Origin: Diplocarpon mali | Lineage: Eukaryota; Ascomycota; Leotiomycetes; Helotiales; Drepanopezizaceae | Length of the DNA: 64,000 nt | Assembly: GCA_024741835.1 (NCBI GenBank) | Contig: JAENRP010000045.1 | Span: 151,998-215,997 of the forward strand | Direction of reading: 5' to 3' | In this document: in pieces, positions 46,466 to 57,706 of the stretch | Numbering within the stretch: the first letter of the stretch is position 1 | Layout: every line of letters begins with the position of its first letter | Notes under the pieces: model-generated | What the model saw: the letters and a program-made list of their open reading frames with translations, nothing else | Told to the model about the DNA's origin: nothing | Databases searched by the model: none | Program-made: the position numbers and the translations under genes

Positions 46466-48232
46466 AGAATTCGAGGCGTTAGTACTTGCTAGCACCGAGA
46501 GCTAGGCTCAGGCCATTCTAAGGTCTTTATCCTTAGCGTCTATTATAGCTGCTTGATAATTAATGTCTTACTAGGCTATTAGGGGTTTTATTAGCTATAA
46601 GAGATTGATTAGTACGCATTAATTAAAGTAAGGGACGATAGGCATATCCTTAGGCTAAGAGATGCTATTTTTTCCCTTTCTATAAGACTATTTAAGGTCA
46701 TAGTACTTTAGGAACTTCCTACTAATTAAAACGTTAATTGCTCTTAAGCTTATAATTAGGAAAAGGAAGTTTATTTATCGCCTATCGATTATAAGGGTAA
46801 GTAAGATAGCAAATCGAATGGTTTCTCCCTTAAGGCTATTATAGTTAGTAAGGGTAATTGGTTTAGGCAATTTAATAAACTTCACCTTAAGTCTTTAGAA
46901 AAGCTAGTATACTAAAGATATCTTAATAATATTAAAAATATTAGCTTTACTATTAATATAAGTAACTATTTTAATAAATAATCCATTTTAAGCTAGTTTT
47001 ATAAGAATTAAGAACTAGCAGCCGCTTATTAATAAGCGGGAATCAAAATTTAAGTCTTTTTATAAATTATAACTTATACTATAATAGGAGTCTTTGCCAT
47101 AGCTTAGCAGTTTCTTAATAGTAAGTCGTTTTCTATCTTAACTTTAGCTACTATAAACTCGCCCTGCTTCTTTAGCTTAAGGCAGTCTATTGCATAGTAA
47201 TTAAGGGCCTTGCAGTTATAGTAGAGACTAGACAATAGCTTTAGACTAGTAGACCCTTTTTAATAGACTGCTGGCGAGGGGAAACAAGTGCAGGAAGCTA
47301 AGGAGGTAGCTATAGCTATAGGTCTCTATAACTCCCTTTTTAATATACTAAGGACGCGGTCCTTTAAAGGGGAAAATGCAATAGCAAAAGCGACTTATTA
47401 AGCGTTATAGGCCTCTTTTTACTTGATATTATAAGCCTTATAATCTATAATAGCTAAGAACTTATCTAAAGTAGTATAATTATTATTTATTTTATACTTT
47501 TCTATTTAAAAGTCGTTCTTTAAGGCTAAGGAGACCTTTTTATAAACGTTATTAAATTAGTAAGACTAATCGATCTTACTAGCTATAGTAAGGGTAATAA
47601 ACTTAGATCGGAACTCATTATATAATAATAAACCTATAGTTAGCCTACTATATTTAAGCTTAGCAGATTAAATGTAATTATAATTAAAGAACCTTTAATT
47701 TAAGACCCTAAAGATATTAGTAGCATATATAAACTTATTAGTAAAGATAGGATCTATATATTATAAGATTAGGTTTTAAGCTTTACCTATTATATACTTA
47801 AAGTAGGTAGTAATCTAGTCCTCTTTTAAAGTGAAGTTACTAAAGTACTTTTAAATAAATACCTTTATAGCCATCTTTTAAATATTATAAGTAATTTTGC
47901 CTTAATAGTTATTAAAATGGGTTTAAAGGTACTTGATTTAATAAGGGTCGATAGCTAGGATTAAAGGTCAGATAATTAGAAGGTAGTAGTCTAAGGGCGG
48001 CAGTAAATCGGCAGTAAGGGATTGAGTATTCTAAGGGCTAGTACTTAAGGAAGAAGGGGCGGCAGTATTATTTTAAAGAGCAGCGGCTATAGTAGCGCTA
48101 ATAAGGTTTACGATTTCAGCCTGCTAAGTAGTTGAAAAGAGAGGGGCTAATATAGTAAAGGTAGATATTATTAAGGAGAGCGTATCTTCTTTCTTAACTT
48201 CGATCGATAGTAATAAAGTATTTTAAGAATCT

Positions 48233-48255
48233 ACTTGCAGTCTAGGACTAAGAGT
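48233..48255. repeat. 23-bp palindromic mini-repeat, Gypsy-3 gag
   Basis: Homologous to the gag copies at 10052 and 41618. Confidence 0.75.
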
Positions 48256-49423
48256 AAAATCGGTACTAAAGGAGGTTTCTTCCTAAGTAGGCTTAAGAGA
48301 GGGAATATCTCTAGGACTAGGGTTAGTAGTAAGGCCTATAGAACTAGTAGAACTAGTAGCAATAAGGCCTAGTAGTAGAGGTGCGGTTAACCTTTTACTT
48401 CTCTTAAGTAGCATAAGATTAAAGGTTATAAGTACTAACTCTTTCTATATTATCTAATTTAGTTTAAAGGGACCTAATGCTAAATAGTAACCTATTTAAA
48501 AAGGGGAAGATTAGTATAAGCAGAGCTATATATATTCTTAAAGCCTTTTAATAGAATATATATTAAGGTATTATAGGTTTATAGATCTTAAGAAAGAAGG
48601 TTTTACTTTAGGATTATATCTCTTTACTAATTAAGAGTTGCAATAAGGTTGTCTAAGGATATAGTATAAATCTAAGGAAGTAGGGTCTAGGGATTTAAAG
48701 CTTATTACTCTATTAAAGTTAACCTAGTCTCTAATAGTATAGTATAACCTATTAAAGCTAACTAAGTCTCTATATATATCTATAGGTATAGTTCCCCTAG
48801 TTTATACTTAAGTATTTTAAAGGAAGGAGTAAAGGGCTTTAAAGAGTATAAGGAGAGTTGTCGATAAGTATAGGTCGATAGGAAGTATAAAGAAGGTCGA
48901 CGACTTATTCGTAAAGAAGGGTCTTTAAGGAGTCGAGTTATATTCGAGGCTTTTGTAGAAGAGGGGGAGTATCGAAGAGTATAAGGAGAGTTATCAATAA
49001 GTATATTATTAATAAGTATAAGGTCGATAAAAAAGAGTAGTATAGAGTATTTGTAAGGGAGGGAGAGAGTTAAGAAGAGAAAAGTTATTATACTACTTTA
49101 GGCAGCAGCCTATGCTAGCAAAGCGAGGGCATAGTGAATAATTTTTTTTTTTTTAAATTGAAATTAAAGGTGAATCTCCATTTGCAAAATGGAGTGCGTA
49201 AGGGGTTAAAAAAATAAGCTGATCTTATATTCAAAGGTTGTTATTTAGCTTTCTTTAAAAACTAGATTAGTAAGATCTAGGCGCTATATATAAGTTGCTT
49301 AGGGCAGTTCGTAGTAGAAGTATTAAAATCGAGAGATCGAGTTGCTTAAGGCAGTTCGAAGTGACGATTCTAAAGGGGGTAGATATTAAGCTTCTTAGCG
49401 GAGGTTGAATTGATCTTTTCTTA

Positions 49424-49678
49424 TATTACGACTCGCTCTCGAGCGTATAGAAGGCGAGAATCGAATGACGCTGACTGTATTACCTTAAGAGGTACGCTAT
49501 ATAATTGAGAAGAAAAGATGAAGAAGAAGAGAGAGTCTTTAGTCGAGCTCCTCTAGAATAAGTACAGGTGCTTTACTAGCGTGCACGTGATCCAGCCACC
49601 TTGCTACCTTAGCGTGCACCTGACTTCGTGCACCTGACCAATATATGACATAACCGTATACGTAATGCGGCCGTAATA
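49424..49678 (-). repeat. Gypsy-3 5' LTR (right)
   Basis: The outer half (about 49,550-49,678) keeps GTGCACGTGATCC, GTGCACCTGAC and GCGGCCGTAAT nearly unmutated. Confidence 0.92.
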
Positions 49679-49683
49679 GTTTT

Positions 49684-50151
49684 TCGAAGAGTCGAGTTAT
49701 ATTCAAGGGAAGGAAGGAGTAGAGAGCTTCGAAGAGTAAAAGGAGAGTTATCAACAAGTATAGGTCGATATATTATAGAGTATTTATAAAGGAGGGAGAG
49801 AGTTGAGAAGAGAAAAGTTATTATACTACTTTAGGCAGCAGCCTACGCTAGCAAAGCAAGGGCATAGTAAATAATTTTTTTTTCGAATTGAAATTGAAGG
49901 TGAAATTCCATTTACTAAATAAAGGAGGTAAGAGGTCGAAAAAACAAGCTAATCTTATATTCGAAGGTCGTTTTTCAGCTTTCTCTAAAAACTAGATTAG
50001 TAAGATCTAGGCGCTACGTACGAGTTGCTTAGGGCAGTTCGTAGTAGAAGTCGAGATCGAGAGATTGAGTTGCTTAAGGCAGTTCGAAGTGACGATTCTA
50101 AAGGGGGTAGATATTAAGCTTTTCAATAGAAGTTGAGTTGATCTTTTCTTA
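49684..50151 (-). other. Gypsy-2 5' untranslated leader, part beyond Gypsy-3
   Basis: It closely repeats the Gypsy-3 leader (about 48,900-49,420), including a poly(T) tract and a sequence ending GTTGATCTTTTCTTA next to the LTR. No coding capacity was seen. Confidence 0.75.
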
Positions 50152-50406
50152 TATTACAACTTGCCCTTAAGCGTATAAAAGGCGAGAACTAAATGACGCT
50201 AACTATATTACCTTTAGAGGTACATTATATAATTGAGAAGAAAAGATAAAGAAGAAGAGAGAGTCTCTAGTAAAGCTCCTTTAGAATAAGTACAGGTGCT
50301 TTATTAGTATGCACGTGATCCAGCCACCTTGCTACCTTAGCAGGCACCTGACTTCGTACACCTGACTAATACGTGATATAACCGTGCATATGATACGGCC
50401 GTAATA
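50152..50406 (-). repeat. Gypsy-2 5' LTR (right)
   Basis: Starts TATTACAACTTGCCC and ends GGCCGTAATA; the outer end is less mutated than the matching end of the left LTR. Confidence 0.92.
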
Positions 50407-50411
50407 CCAAG

Positions 50412-50494
50412 CCACTCTATAGGAAGTGAAGCTATACTAAGAGATCTGTGGTTCTCTATAGTACCTTGCGCATTATACGCGTTAGGATATACTA
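50412..50494 (+). pseudogene. Copia-C3 RT-RNase H segment between Gypsy-2 and Copia-C5
   Basis: 83 bp of Copia-C3 coding sequence that aligns with Copia-C4 at about 23,170-23,253. It is bounded left by the CCAAG duplication of Gypsy-2 and right by the TACTA duplication of Copia-C5. Confidence 0.85.
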
Positions 50495-50734
50495 TATAGC
50501 AATGAGGTTCTCTGATAGTGAACTTGATAGTAAACTAGAAGAGGGCACGAAGAAGTATAAGGTGCAAACGACGATATTAGGTATCTTATATCTTGATTTA
50601 TAAGAGCTCTCTAACTATAAGCTATTTAATAAGGGCTGCCACTAAATCATATGGCAAGTCATATAATATATTATATATATAATATATCATATAATAGATT
50701 ATATAATAAATATATAATAGGCATTCTTATAATA
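50495..50734 (-). repeat. Copia-C5 3' LTR (left)
   Basis: Plus-strand start TATAGCAATGAGGTTCTC with an unmutated outer ~100 bp; the inner end TTCTTATAATA is mutated. Confidence 0.92.
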
Positions 50735-50894
50735 CACCCCTTTAGGAAGACCTTTAAAGGTACTCGCTAGTAATATATATGATATTATAACTTTTATTAT
50801 AGTCTATAGTTTCGTATAAAAAATCAACCTATAGATATAGGAAATAGAGTAGAGTTTGCTAGCGCAAAATCCACCCCTTAATAAGTCAAAATCA

Positions 50895-50917
50895 ACTCGC
50901 GGGCCCGGCCTAGGAGT
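50895..50917. repeat. 23-bp palindromic mini-repeat, Copia-C5 3' region
   Basis: One of the least mutated copies, next to the poly(A)/(T) tandem units (to about 51,005). Confidence 0.88.
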
Positions 50918-52804
50918 AAAAAAAATCACCCCTTAATAGAAGTATAAAAAAAAAAAAAATTACCCTATAATAGAGGTGCAAAAAAAATCACCCCTTAATC
51001 GAGGTGCAGAACCTTCATATTCAACAATTTGATAAAGGCAGCATAGTTAGAGCTATTTAAGCTCTTGGTAAGGCTGTCGGCGGCGTTATCTTTGGTATTA
51101 GTATACTAGAGGTCTAAATGGCCTTTCTAAAGCTCTTGCTAAATATAATAGAACTTAATATTAATATACTTTATTCTCTAGTGATATTTAGGGTTTTTAA
51201 TAAGATAAAGGGCTCCTTAGTTATTATAAATCATCTCGACTTTAATAGTATCGTCGCTAGCATAGCCTATTTCCTTAAGTACTTAGCGTATCTAAGAGGC
51301 CTTTTATGCGAATTTGCATATAGTAATATACTCTGCTTTTATAGATAAGAGAGCGATAATAGTTTATCGCTTAAAGGAGGCGGTAATTATGCTATTATTA
51401 AGGAAGAAGACGGCCTTAGAATAGGAGGCTCTACTTCCTTTATTACTTACCTAATCAGAATCGCAGTAGCTATGCAATTTCTAAAGCTTTAAGTCAGTTG
51501 TTTTACTTCTAAAGGTAGTATAATAGAATCGCGTTCCTTATAAGTACTATAAAACTCGTTTTAAAGCTACTATATATTATAGCAAAGGGTTAGTAAGGAA
51601 TTTGCTAAGAATAGAGCAGTAGTATAGTATATCCTAACGCGTATAGTGCGCAAGGTATTATAAAGAATCATAGATCTCTTAGTATAGCTTCACTTCCTAT
51701 AGAGTAGCTTAGCCTTTAAATTTAACCATATGAACTTCATAGCCACTAGCAAATAGCATTAGTACGCTCTTATAATTAGTTATATAAAAACGTTTAAGAA
51801 CCTTATCAATATAGGCGTGTTAATAAAGTGAGATCGTTCTATTTTATCAATCTCTAATTATACGTATTCTTAAGAAGTAGTTAGCCGGTTCGCTACCTAT
51901 AATCTTAAAGAGGTTGCGAAGATCTCTTTTAAACTTATTATATATATCACCCTTCTTAGCTACCATAAGGAAGTCGTTAACGTAGGTAATAATGAGAATC
52001 TGAGAGGCGCAGTTGATATATATACAATTATTAGTATTAAGAGGTTGAAAATTGAGCTTTTATAACTTAAACTATAGCTTTTCTTGCTATAATTATAGAG
52101 ATTGCTTTAAGCTATATAAGGCCTTAAGAAGCTTAAGATAGTAGTCTTAAGATAAAAGAATAACCTTATCTTAAGTGTATCTAAGAGGTAACTTAATATA
52201 GATGTTAGAATTAGCTTTTAAATTAAAAAAAGCTATTTTAATATTAAACTAATCTAGCTTAAAATCGTATAGTGCTATAAGCGCAATTGCGATCTTCTAA
52301 ACCGCAGATTTGCAAACTCTAGCAAATGTTTAATTGTAATCTCGACTTTATTATTATATATAGCCTTATATAACAAATCTGACCTTTTATTAAGAGATTT
52401 CCCTATTTTAGTCTCTTTTAATTTTAAAGACGAGCCTCGATCTAAGTACTCTATCGTCTTTAGAGAGTTCTAAGCGTTTTACTACTACTTATATATTCTT
52501 ATAAGCAAGGGAATTATATTTAAAGTTGATCGCAGATCGCTATTTATTAGCGTTAGTATAAGAAAGGGCTTATTCGACTGTTTTTAGGTCGTTTAGGTAA
52601 GGAGAGTCGAGTAAGGCTATATAGAAGGCGCTTAAATAGGCTTCCTTATTATTAGAGTTATTAGATTTGAATCTAAGAGCAGTAAAGCAAGTAGCTCTCT
52701 TTTCGGAAGGCTAAGGGTAAGCCTTATTCTTTAAACTAAGAGGTCTTCCTCTCTTTCTTAAAGTTAGAAGCTTAGCTTTATTAGCTTCTTCTAAATTAAA
52801 ATTG

Positions 52805-52920
52805 ACTCCCGGTCCCGGCCTAGGAGTGAAATCATTATAAGAGTCAGTATTGACTCGCGGTCCCGGCCTAGGAGTGAAATCGTAAGAGTGAGAATTGACT
52901 CGCGGTCCTAGACTAAGAGT
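52805..52920. repeat. Three 23-bp palindromic mini-repeats between INT and RT of Copia-C5
   Basis: Copies start at 52805, 52853 and 52898 (steps 48 and 45). On the coding strand they read through an open 99-codon frame (52711-53010) as TLSLGPRV, TPRPGPRV and TPRPGPGV. Confidence 0.9.
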
Positions 52921-54307
52921 CAAATCACCCCTTAATTGCGGCTCTATAATTAAGCTGTCTTTATTAAATCGAATGTAAGATAATCGAATAATCTTTTCAC
53001 CTATTTGCAATAGTATATAGATTTAATAGATACTTCTACTATCAAATCCGATAAGAGTACCTACTTCTGCTCTTAAAGCAAGTTTATTACTTTAAGTTCG
53101 CCTTTCTTTCTCGATTAGTATATAGATGTAATAGCCTAGGACTTAAAGATGCTTAACTAAAGGAGTATAAGGCTTATTAGGCTTAATATTATCTTAAAAG
53201 ATCTTATATAAAGTCTTACCGCTAAGAATATCAAAGGCAATAAGATTAGTAATATATATTATTAAAAGGAGGAGGTAAGGCTAAAGAAAGGAGGGGATAT
53301 TTTAATCAATTACAGCTATTTGCAACTTTTCTATTAGTATGCGAATTGATTATTCTAATTTACTATCTTATTCTAGTATATATAAAGTAGATTCCTCTAA
53401 AATTATACTAAGGTTTTCTATAAGTATTCGCATCTATATAAAAGAGTACTCCTTGCTTCTATTAGTTCTCTACCGCTTGATTATGCGATTATACTAAGTT
53501 TGTAAAAGGCTAATCATCTTCTTATTTGCCTTAAAGGCATTAGATTTATTTATATAAGTCCATCCCTACTTAGCTATTATAACTGCGCAAGTAAAGATAG
53601 AAGCGTATTTATAGCCGTTAAGGCCAATTGGCTTTAAATGAACTATATTAACGTATAGCTTATTAAGTGCCTTCGTAGGTTAAGGGCGAGCTAAACGTTT
53701 ATTAATATATTAAAAAGGTCTGCCTTTCTTGTAAGAGGCGCAAATTCGCATCTTTCCTAATTTTATTTCCTTAATCTATATATTAGTAATAGCAGATTAG
53801 GTCTTTCTAACCGTTTATAAGCTAGCGTAGCTTAATCAACGGTACTAAAGCTTAATATCAAAAGGTCTATTCTTAATAGCAGCTAAGAGAGTATATCTAC
53901 TTATATAACTAAAGGAGTTAGTAGAAGGCTATTCCTTATTAATATATATATTATTATCAATAGTGCAAATTTCCTTCTTATTAAATAGGAATAGCTTGCT
54001 ATTTTAATAAAAGCCTTTGATTTTATTAAGTTTACTACCTAAGTATAGGTAGATAGGTGATTAAGGTATATAAAGAGTATTAATTAACTTAAGAATATAT
54101 ACCTTTCTATTAGATTTAAGTGCATTGACTTTGCAAGTACTAACGCCAAAAGGTTAGATAGATCTATTAACTATACTCAAAGAGGGTAGATTATCTTAAG
54201 CAATATAAGAAGTGAACTTAAAGAGATTATTAGAGATATGCTTACTAGCACCTATATTATATAGCCAACGATTCCTCAATTTTAATAAGAAGTAGGTAGA
54301 AGAACTA

Positions 54308-54384
54308 ACTCCTAGGCCTAGCCTGCGAGTGGAAATTGGCCCTAGGGAAGAGTCGGAATTGACTCCTAGGCCCGGCTCGCGAGT
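54308..54384. repeat. Two 23-bp palindromic mini-repeats before Copia-C5 protease
   Basis: Copies 54308-54330 and 54362-54384, step 54. They are read in an open frame on the minus strand as TREPGLGV and TRRLGLGV. Confidence 0.9.
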
Positions 54385-55836
54385 AAGAATTAGCCCTAGG
54401 GTTAGTAATAGCATAGTATGCCTAAAGAGGTCATTATCTAACTCTTTATCTTCCTTCTGAATCTTCTTAAAAGGCTTCTTACCTTTTAGTAATAATAGCA
54501 AGGACTTATCGTCCTTGCCTTTAAGGTAATAGAATACGTACTTCTTCTTTAAATCCTTCTCTTAAGCCTCTCTTTTTAATTTATTAATTGCAAAGCAATC
54601 TTCTACCTTATAATATAGCTCTAATTGCTTATAATAAGGACAGAGGGAGTTAGGGAAAGAGGTAGTAGTATTCCTAAAGGTGCTCTTCTTTAAGTCTTTA
54701 AAACCTCTCTTATTTTCTGACTTCTTATAGTCAAAGGAATGCAGCTTACTAGCCGATTTGTTACCGTATAAGACGGTTCTATTCATTTTTAAACTCTATA
54801 AGGCTCGAGCTTTATTAGTAATATCTTTAATAAGAGCTTTAAGTGTAATCTCTAATTTTCATCCAGCTGCTATAGCTAAGCGAAGGTTAGAATATTATCG
54901 ATCTGCCTAAATAGGCCATCTATTAGAATAGCTAGTAATAAATATAATAGGATGCTAGTAAAAGGGAGGAGCAGAGTCAAGAGCTTCCAATTTAATAATT
55001 GAAAGCCTAAAGGCAATAATATAAGTTTTAAGTAAATTAAAGTTATTATATTTAATAATAACATAGGTCTGGATAGCGTTATATTCAAGTACTATTCCAG
55101 ATCCTTTATACTATTTTTAAAGAGCTTCCTATATATCTAAGGCAGATTTATCGCCTTTTGTATAAGCTAGTAGGCCTAGTTTGCAATTAAGTGTAATAGC
55201 AAGCTTTATCTAAGATTCCTTAACTTCCTATTTAACCTAATTATCCCTTTCCTCATTTGTAATAGAATAGTCTTATAAGTCAACCTTAGGTAAAGCATAT
55301 ATTCTAGCTTTTATATAGAGATATATAGTCAAGGCATTTGACTTTGCAAGGTTCAAAACCTTATTCCTCTACTAGCTATAGTCCTCTGCGCCTTTAAACT
55401 TTTAAGACTTAGGAAGGCTAAGGGCAGCTAAAGATAACAACAATATCTTATTTATATATTTATATATAGAGTTATTGAAAGGAGAAGAAGGAGGAAAAGG
55501 AGGAGATAAACTATTAAATTCGAGTTTAGGGTACTATATATTAGTCCCTTTAAAAATAGGTAATTCAAGCAGTAGAGTACTTTTAGCAATTAAGCTAATA
55601 ATCTTAGCTATTAGTCCTGATAATTCAGCTATAGTAACGAATCTTGCGTAAGCTTGGATTATTGCATAGCGCTCTAAAAGGGGAGTAGCTACTGTTTTTA
55701 TTATTAAAATGATACTATTGTACATTATTAGTTAAGTAAAACTTAAAAATATCGATCAGCCTTTTCATTTATAAAAGAGACTCTAATTAATGGAATTTTA
55801 TCAAATGCTATTCATAGGCATGCGGGGCTCATAACC

Positions 55837-56076
55837 TATAGCAATGAGGTTCTCTAATAGTAAACTTAATAGTAAACTAGAAGAGGGCACGAAGAAGTAT
55901 AAGGTGCAAATGACAATATTAGGTGTCTTATGTCTTGATTTATAAGAGCTCTCTAACTACAAGCTATTTAACAAGGGCTGCCACTAAGTCATATGGCAAG
56001 TCATATAACACATCATATATATAATATATCATATGACAGATCATGTGATAAACATGTGACGGGCATTCCTGCAACA
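55837..56076 (-). repeat. Copia-C5 5' LTR (right)
   Basis: Ends GTGACGGGCATTCCTGCAACA, fully unmutated at the outer edge. It carries tandem TCATATGAC-like palindromes. Confidence 0.92.
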
Positions 56077-56081
56077 TACTA

Positions 56082-56700
56082 TACTACTGCTCCATTCTTA
56101 GCAAATTCCTTACTAACCCTTTGCTATAATATATAGCGGCTTTAAAACGAGTTTTATAATATTTGCAAGGAATGCGATTCTATTATACTACCTTCGGAAG
56201 TAAAACAATTGACCTAGAGCTTTAGAAATTGCATAGCTACTGCGATTCTGACTAAGTAGGTAATAGAGGAAGTAGAGCCTCTTATTCTAGGGCCGTCTTC
56301 TTCTTTAATAATAGGGTAATTACCGCCTCCTTTAAGCGATAAACTATTATCGCTCTCTTATCTATAGAAGTAGAGTACGTTGCTATATGCAAATTTGCAT
56401 AAGAGGCCTCTTAGATACGCCAAGTACTTAAGGAAATAGGCTATATAGGCGACAATACTACTAAAGTCGAGATGATCTGCAATAATTAAAAAGCCCTTTA
56501 TCTTATTGAAAACCCCGAATATCACTAAAGAACAAAGTATATTAATATCAAGTTCTATTATATTTAGCAAGAGCTTCGGAAAGGCTATTTGGACCTCTAG
56601 TATACAAATACTAAAGACAATGCTGCTGATAGACTTACTAAGAGCTTAAATAGCTCTAACTACGCCGCCTTTATCAAATTGTTAAATATAAAGGTTCTGC
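56082..56700 (+). pseudogene. Copia-C3 RNase H, last part (broken)
   Basis: Continues the coding sequence after Copia-C5, parallel to Copia-C4 23,259-23,880, including the DNAADRLTK tail near 56,620. RIP-type stops are present. Confidence 0.78.
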
Positions 56701-56809
56701 ACTTTGATTAAGGGGTGATTTTTTTTTATACCTCTATTATAGGGTGATTTTTTTTTGCACTTCTATTAAGGGGTGATTTTTTTTTTACTCCCGGGCCGGG
56801 CCCGCGAGT
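56697..56809. repeat. Copia-C3 poly(T) tandem units and one palindromic mini-repeat
   Basis: Three units of the type described at 23880 and a nearly unmutated 23-bp palindrome at 56787-56809. Confidence 0.82.
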
Positions 56810-56969
56810 TGATTTTGACTTACTAAGGGGTAGATTTCGCGCTAGCGAACTCTACTCTATTTCCTATATTTATAGGTTGATTTTTCATGCGAAACTATAG
56901 ATTATAACAAAAGTTATAATATCATATATATTACTGGCGAGTACCTTTAAAGGTCTCCCTAAAGGGGTA

Positions 56970-57209
56970 TATTATAGGAATGCCTATTATATATTTGTTA
57001 TATGATCTATTATATGATATATTATATATATAATATATTATATAACTTGCCATATGACTTAATGGCAGCCCTTATTAAATAGCTTATAGTTAGAGAGCTC
57101 TTATAAATCAAGACATAAGATACCTAATATCGTCGTTTGCACCTTATACTTCTTCGTGCCCTCTTCTAGTTTACTATCAAGTTCACTATCAGAGAACCTC
57201 ATTGCTACA
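56970..57209 (+). repeat. Copia-C3 3' LTR
   Basis: Starts TATTATAGGAATGCC and ends CCTCATTGCTACA. The outer right ~100 bp is nearly unmutated. Confidence 0.92.
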
Positions 57210-57452
57210 CTTACTAAGGAACGAAAATTTTTAGCAAAATCAAAGCATATCGACGTCCGATACTTCTATATAAGGGACGATATAGTAGCTAAAGGCAAGA
57301 TGATAGTAGCTTATATACCTAGAAACGATAATATGGTAGATTCCCTTACAAAAGCTCTGCCAGGACCGGCCTTCGAGAAATACAAGGGTTATATAGGCCT
57401 ACTAGAGCGAAAATCGACAAAAGAAGGCTATATAAAGGGAGGAAACCTATAG
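57210..57452 (+). pseudogene. Copia-B RNase H C-terminal end
   Basis: Resumes the frame left at 31446 (ARSLT, then KERKFLAKSKHIDVRYFYIR) and contains AYIPRNDNMVDSLTKALPGP, the conserved N..D.LTK end of copia RNase H. It ends with a stop at 57450-57452 and has no internal stops in this stretch, so it is less mutated than the rest. About 250 bp of 3' leader and the purine tract follow before the LTR. Confidence 0.85.
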
Positions 57453-57706
57453 GAAAAGCTATATACAGGGAGGAAATCTATAATACAATTATATAAAGGG
57501 TGAAAAGCTATGATATAGCTAAGTCAGAGGTACTCTTGTACTATAACGTACGTTTTTTATACTGCGGGGCGGCTGAACTCCATATAAGGGAGACGTAGGC
57601 GCTATATACTAGAGAGTATATTGTAGGAGTTAATAAGGCCTAGACTATATAAAAAAAATGTGGGGCTCTTTACTCTGAGTTCTATAGAGCTTTGTAGTAG
57701 GGGGCA

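Larger units (their letters stand above)
42580..48440 (-). pseudogene. Gypsy-3 gag-pol (broken)
   Basis: Minus strand, same domain order as Gypsy-2: gag near 47,100-48,400, protease near 46,660-46,980, RT near 45,300-46,000, RNase H and INT down to about 43,400, and chromodomain near 42,720-42,870. It is interrupted between RT and RNase H by a 244-bp insertion (45014-45257). RIP-type stops occur throughout. Confidence 0.75.
42320..49678 (-). mobile_element. Gypsy-3, inserted in Gypsy-2 5' untranslated region, same orientation
   Basis: LTRs of 255 bp (42320-42574, 49424-49678) with the perfect target duplication GTTTT (42315-42319, 49679-49683). Without the 244-bp insertion it is 7,110 bp. 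Coding is on the minus strand. The head-to-tail arrangement with Gypsy-2 could look like a tandem repeat, but the duplication and the split of the Gypsy-2 leader show nesting. Confidence 0.92.
35835..50406 (-). mobile_element. Gypsy-2, chromovirus-type element inserted antisense in Copia-C3
   Basis: LTRs of 255 bp (35835-36089, 50152-50406) with the perfect target duplication CCAAG (35830-35834, 50407-50411). Without the nested Gypsy-3 it is 7,208 bp. Minus orientation follows from the coding strand and from the primer-site position next to the right LTR. It belongs to the same family as Gypsy-1 and Gypsy-3. Gypsy-3 landed in its 5' untranslated part, at 42319. Confidence 0.92.
51010..55720 (-). 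pseudogene. Copia-C5 gag-pol (broken)
   Basis: Minus strand from right to left: gag about 54,560-55,700 with the zinc-knuckle region near 54,590-54,640; the protease site LYNIGASKHIS near 54,230-54,260; INT about 53,100-53,900; AT-hook KKRGRPL near 52,725-52,755; RT about 51,900-52,300; RNase H about 51,100-51,500. Longer open stretches survive here than in Copia-C4, for example minus-strand 54196-54501, which spans both protease-side palindromic repeats. Confidence 0.78.
50495..56076 (-). mobile_element. Copia-C5, inserted antisense in Copia-C3
   Basis: LTRs of 240 bp (50495-50734, 55837-56076) with the perfect target duplication TACTA (50490-50494, 56077-56081). The length of 5,582 bp without nesting gives the family's uninterrupted size. 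The primer site next to the right LTR is almost unmutated: its reverse complement is GGTTATGAGCCCCGCATGCC, the complement of an initiator tRNA-Met anticodon arm. The coding strand is minus. A family member has inserted in opposite orientation into its own relative. Confidence 0.93.
31452..57209 (+). mobile_element. Copia-C3, copia element inserted in Copia-B RNase H
   Basis: LTRs of 240 bp (31452-31691, 56970-57209) with the perfect target duplication CTTAC (31447-31451, 57210-57214). Without nested Gypsy-2 and Copia-C5 it is 5,594 bp, matching its relatives Copia-C4 (5,542) and Copia-C5 (5,582). The LTR is 7 bp longer than in C4 because of an extra ACATAAG segment. The primer site GGTTATAAGCCCCGTATGCC follows the 5' LTR. 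Its RT catalytic box YIDD is still intact (about 35,555-35,570), so it is the least damaged family member in this core motif. Confidence 0.92.

Noticed and set aside
35835..49678. Tandem duplication of gypsy elements in the same orientation
   Set aside because: The GTTTT target duplication and the split Gypsy-2 leader (to 42319 and from 49684) show insertion of Gypsy-3 into Gypsy-2.
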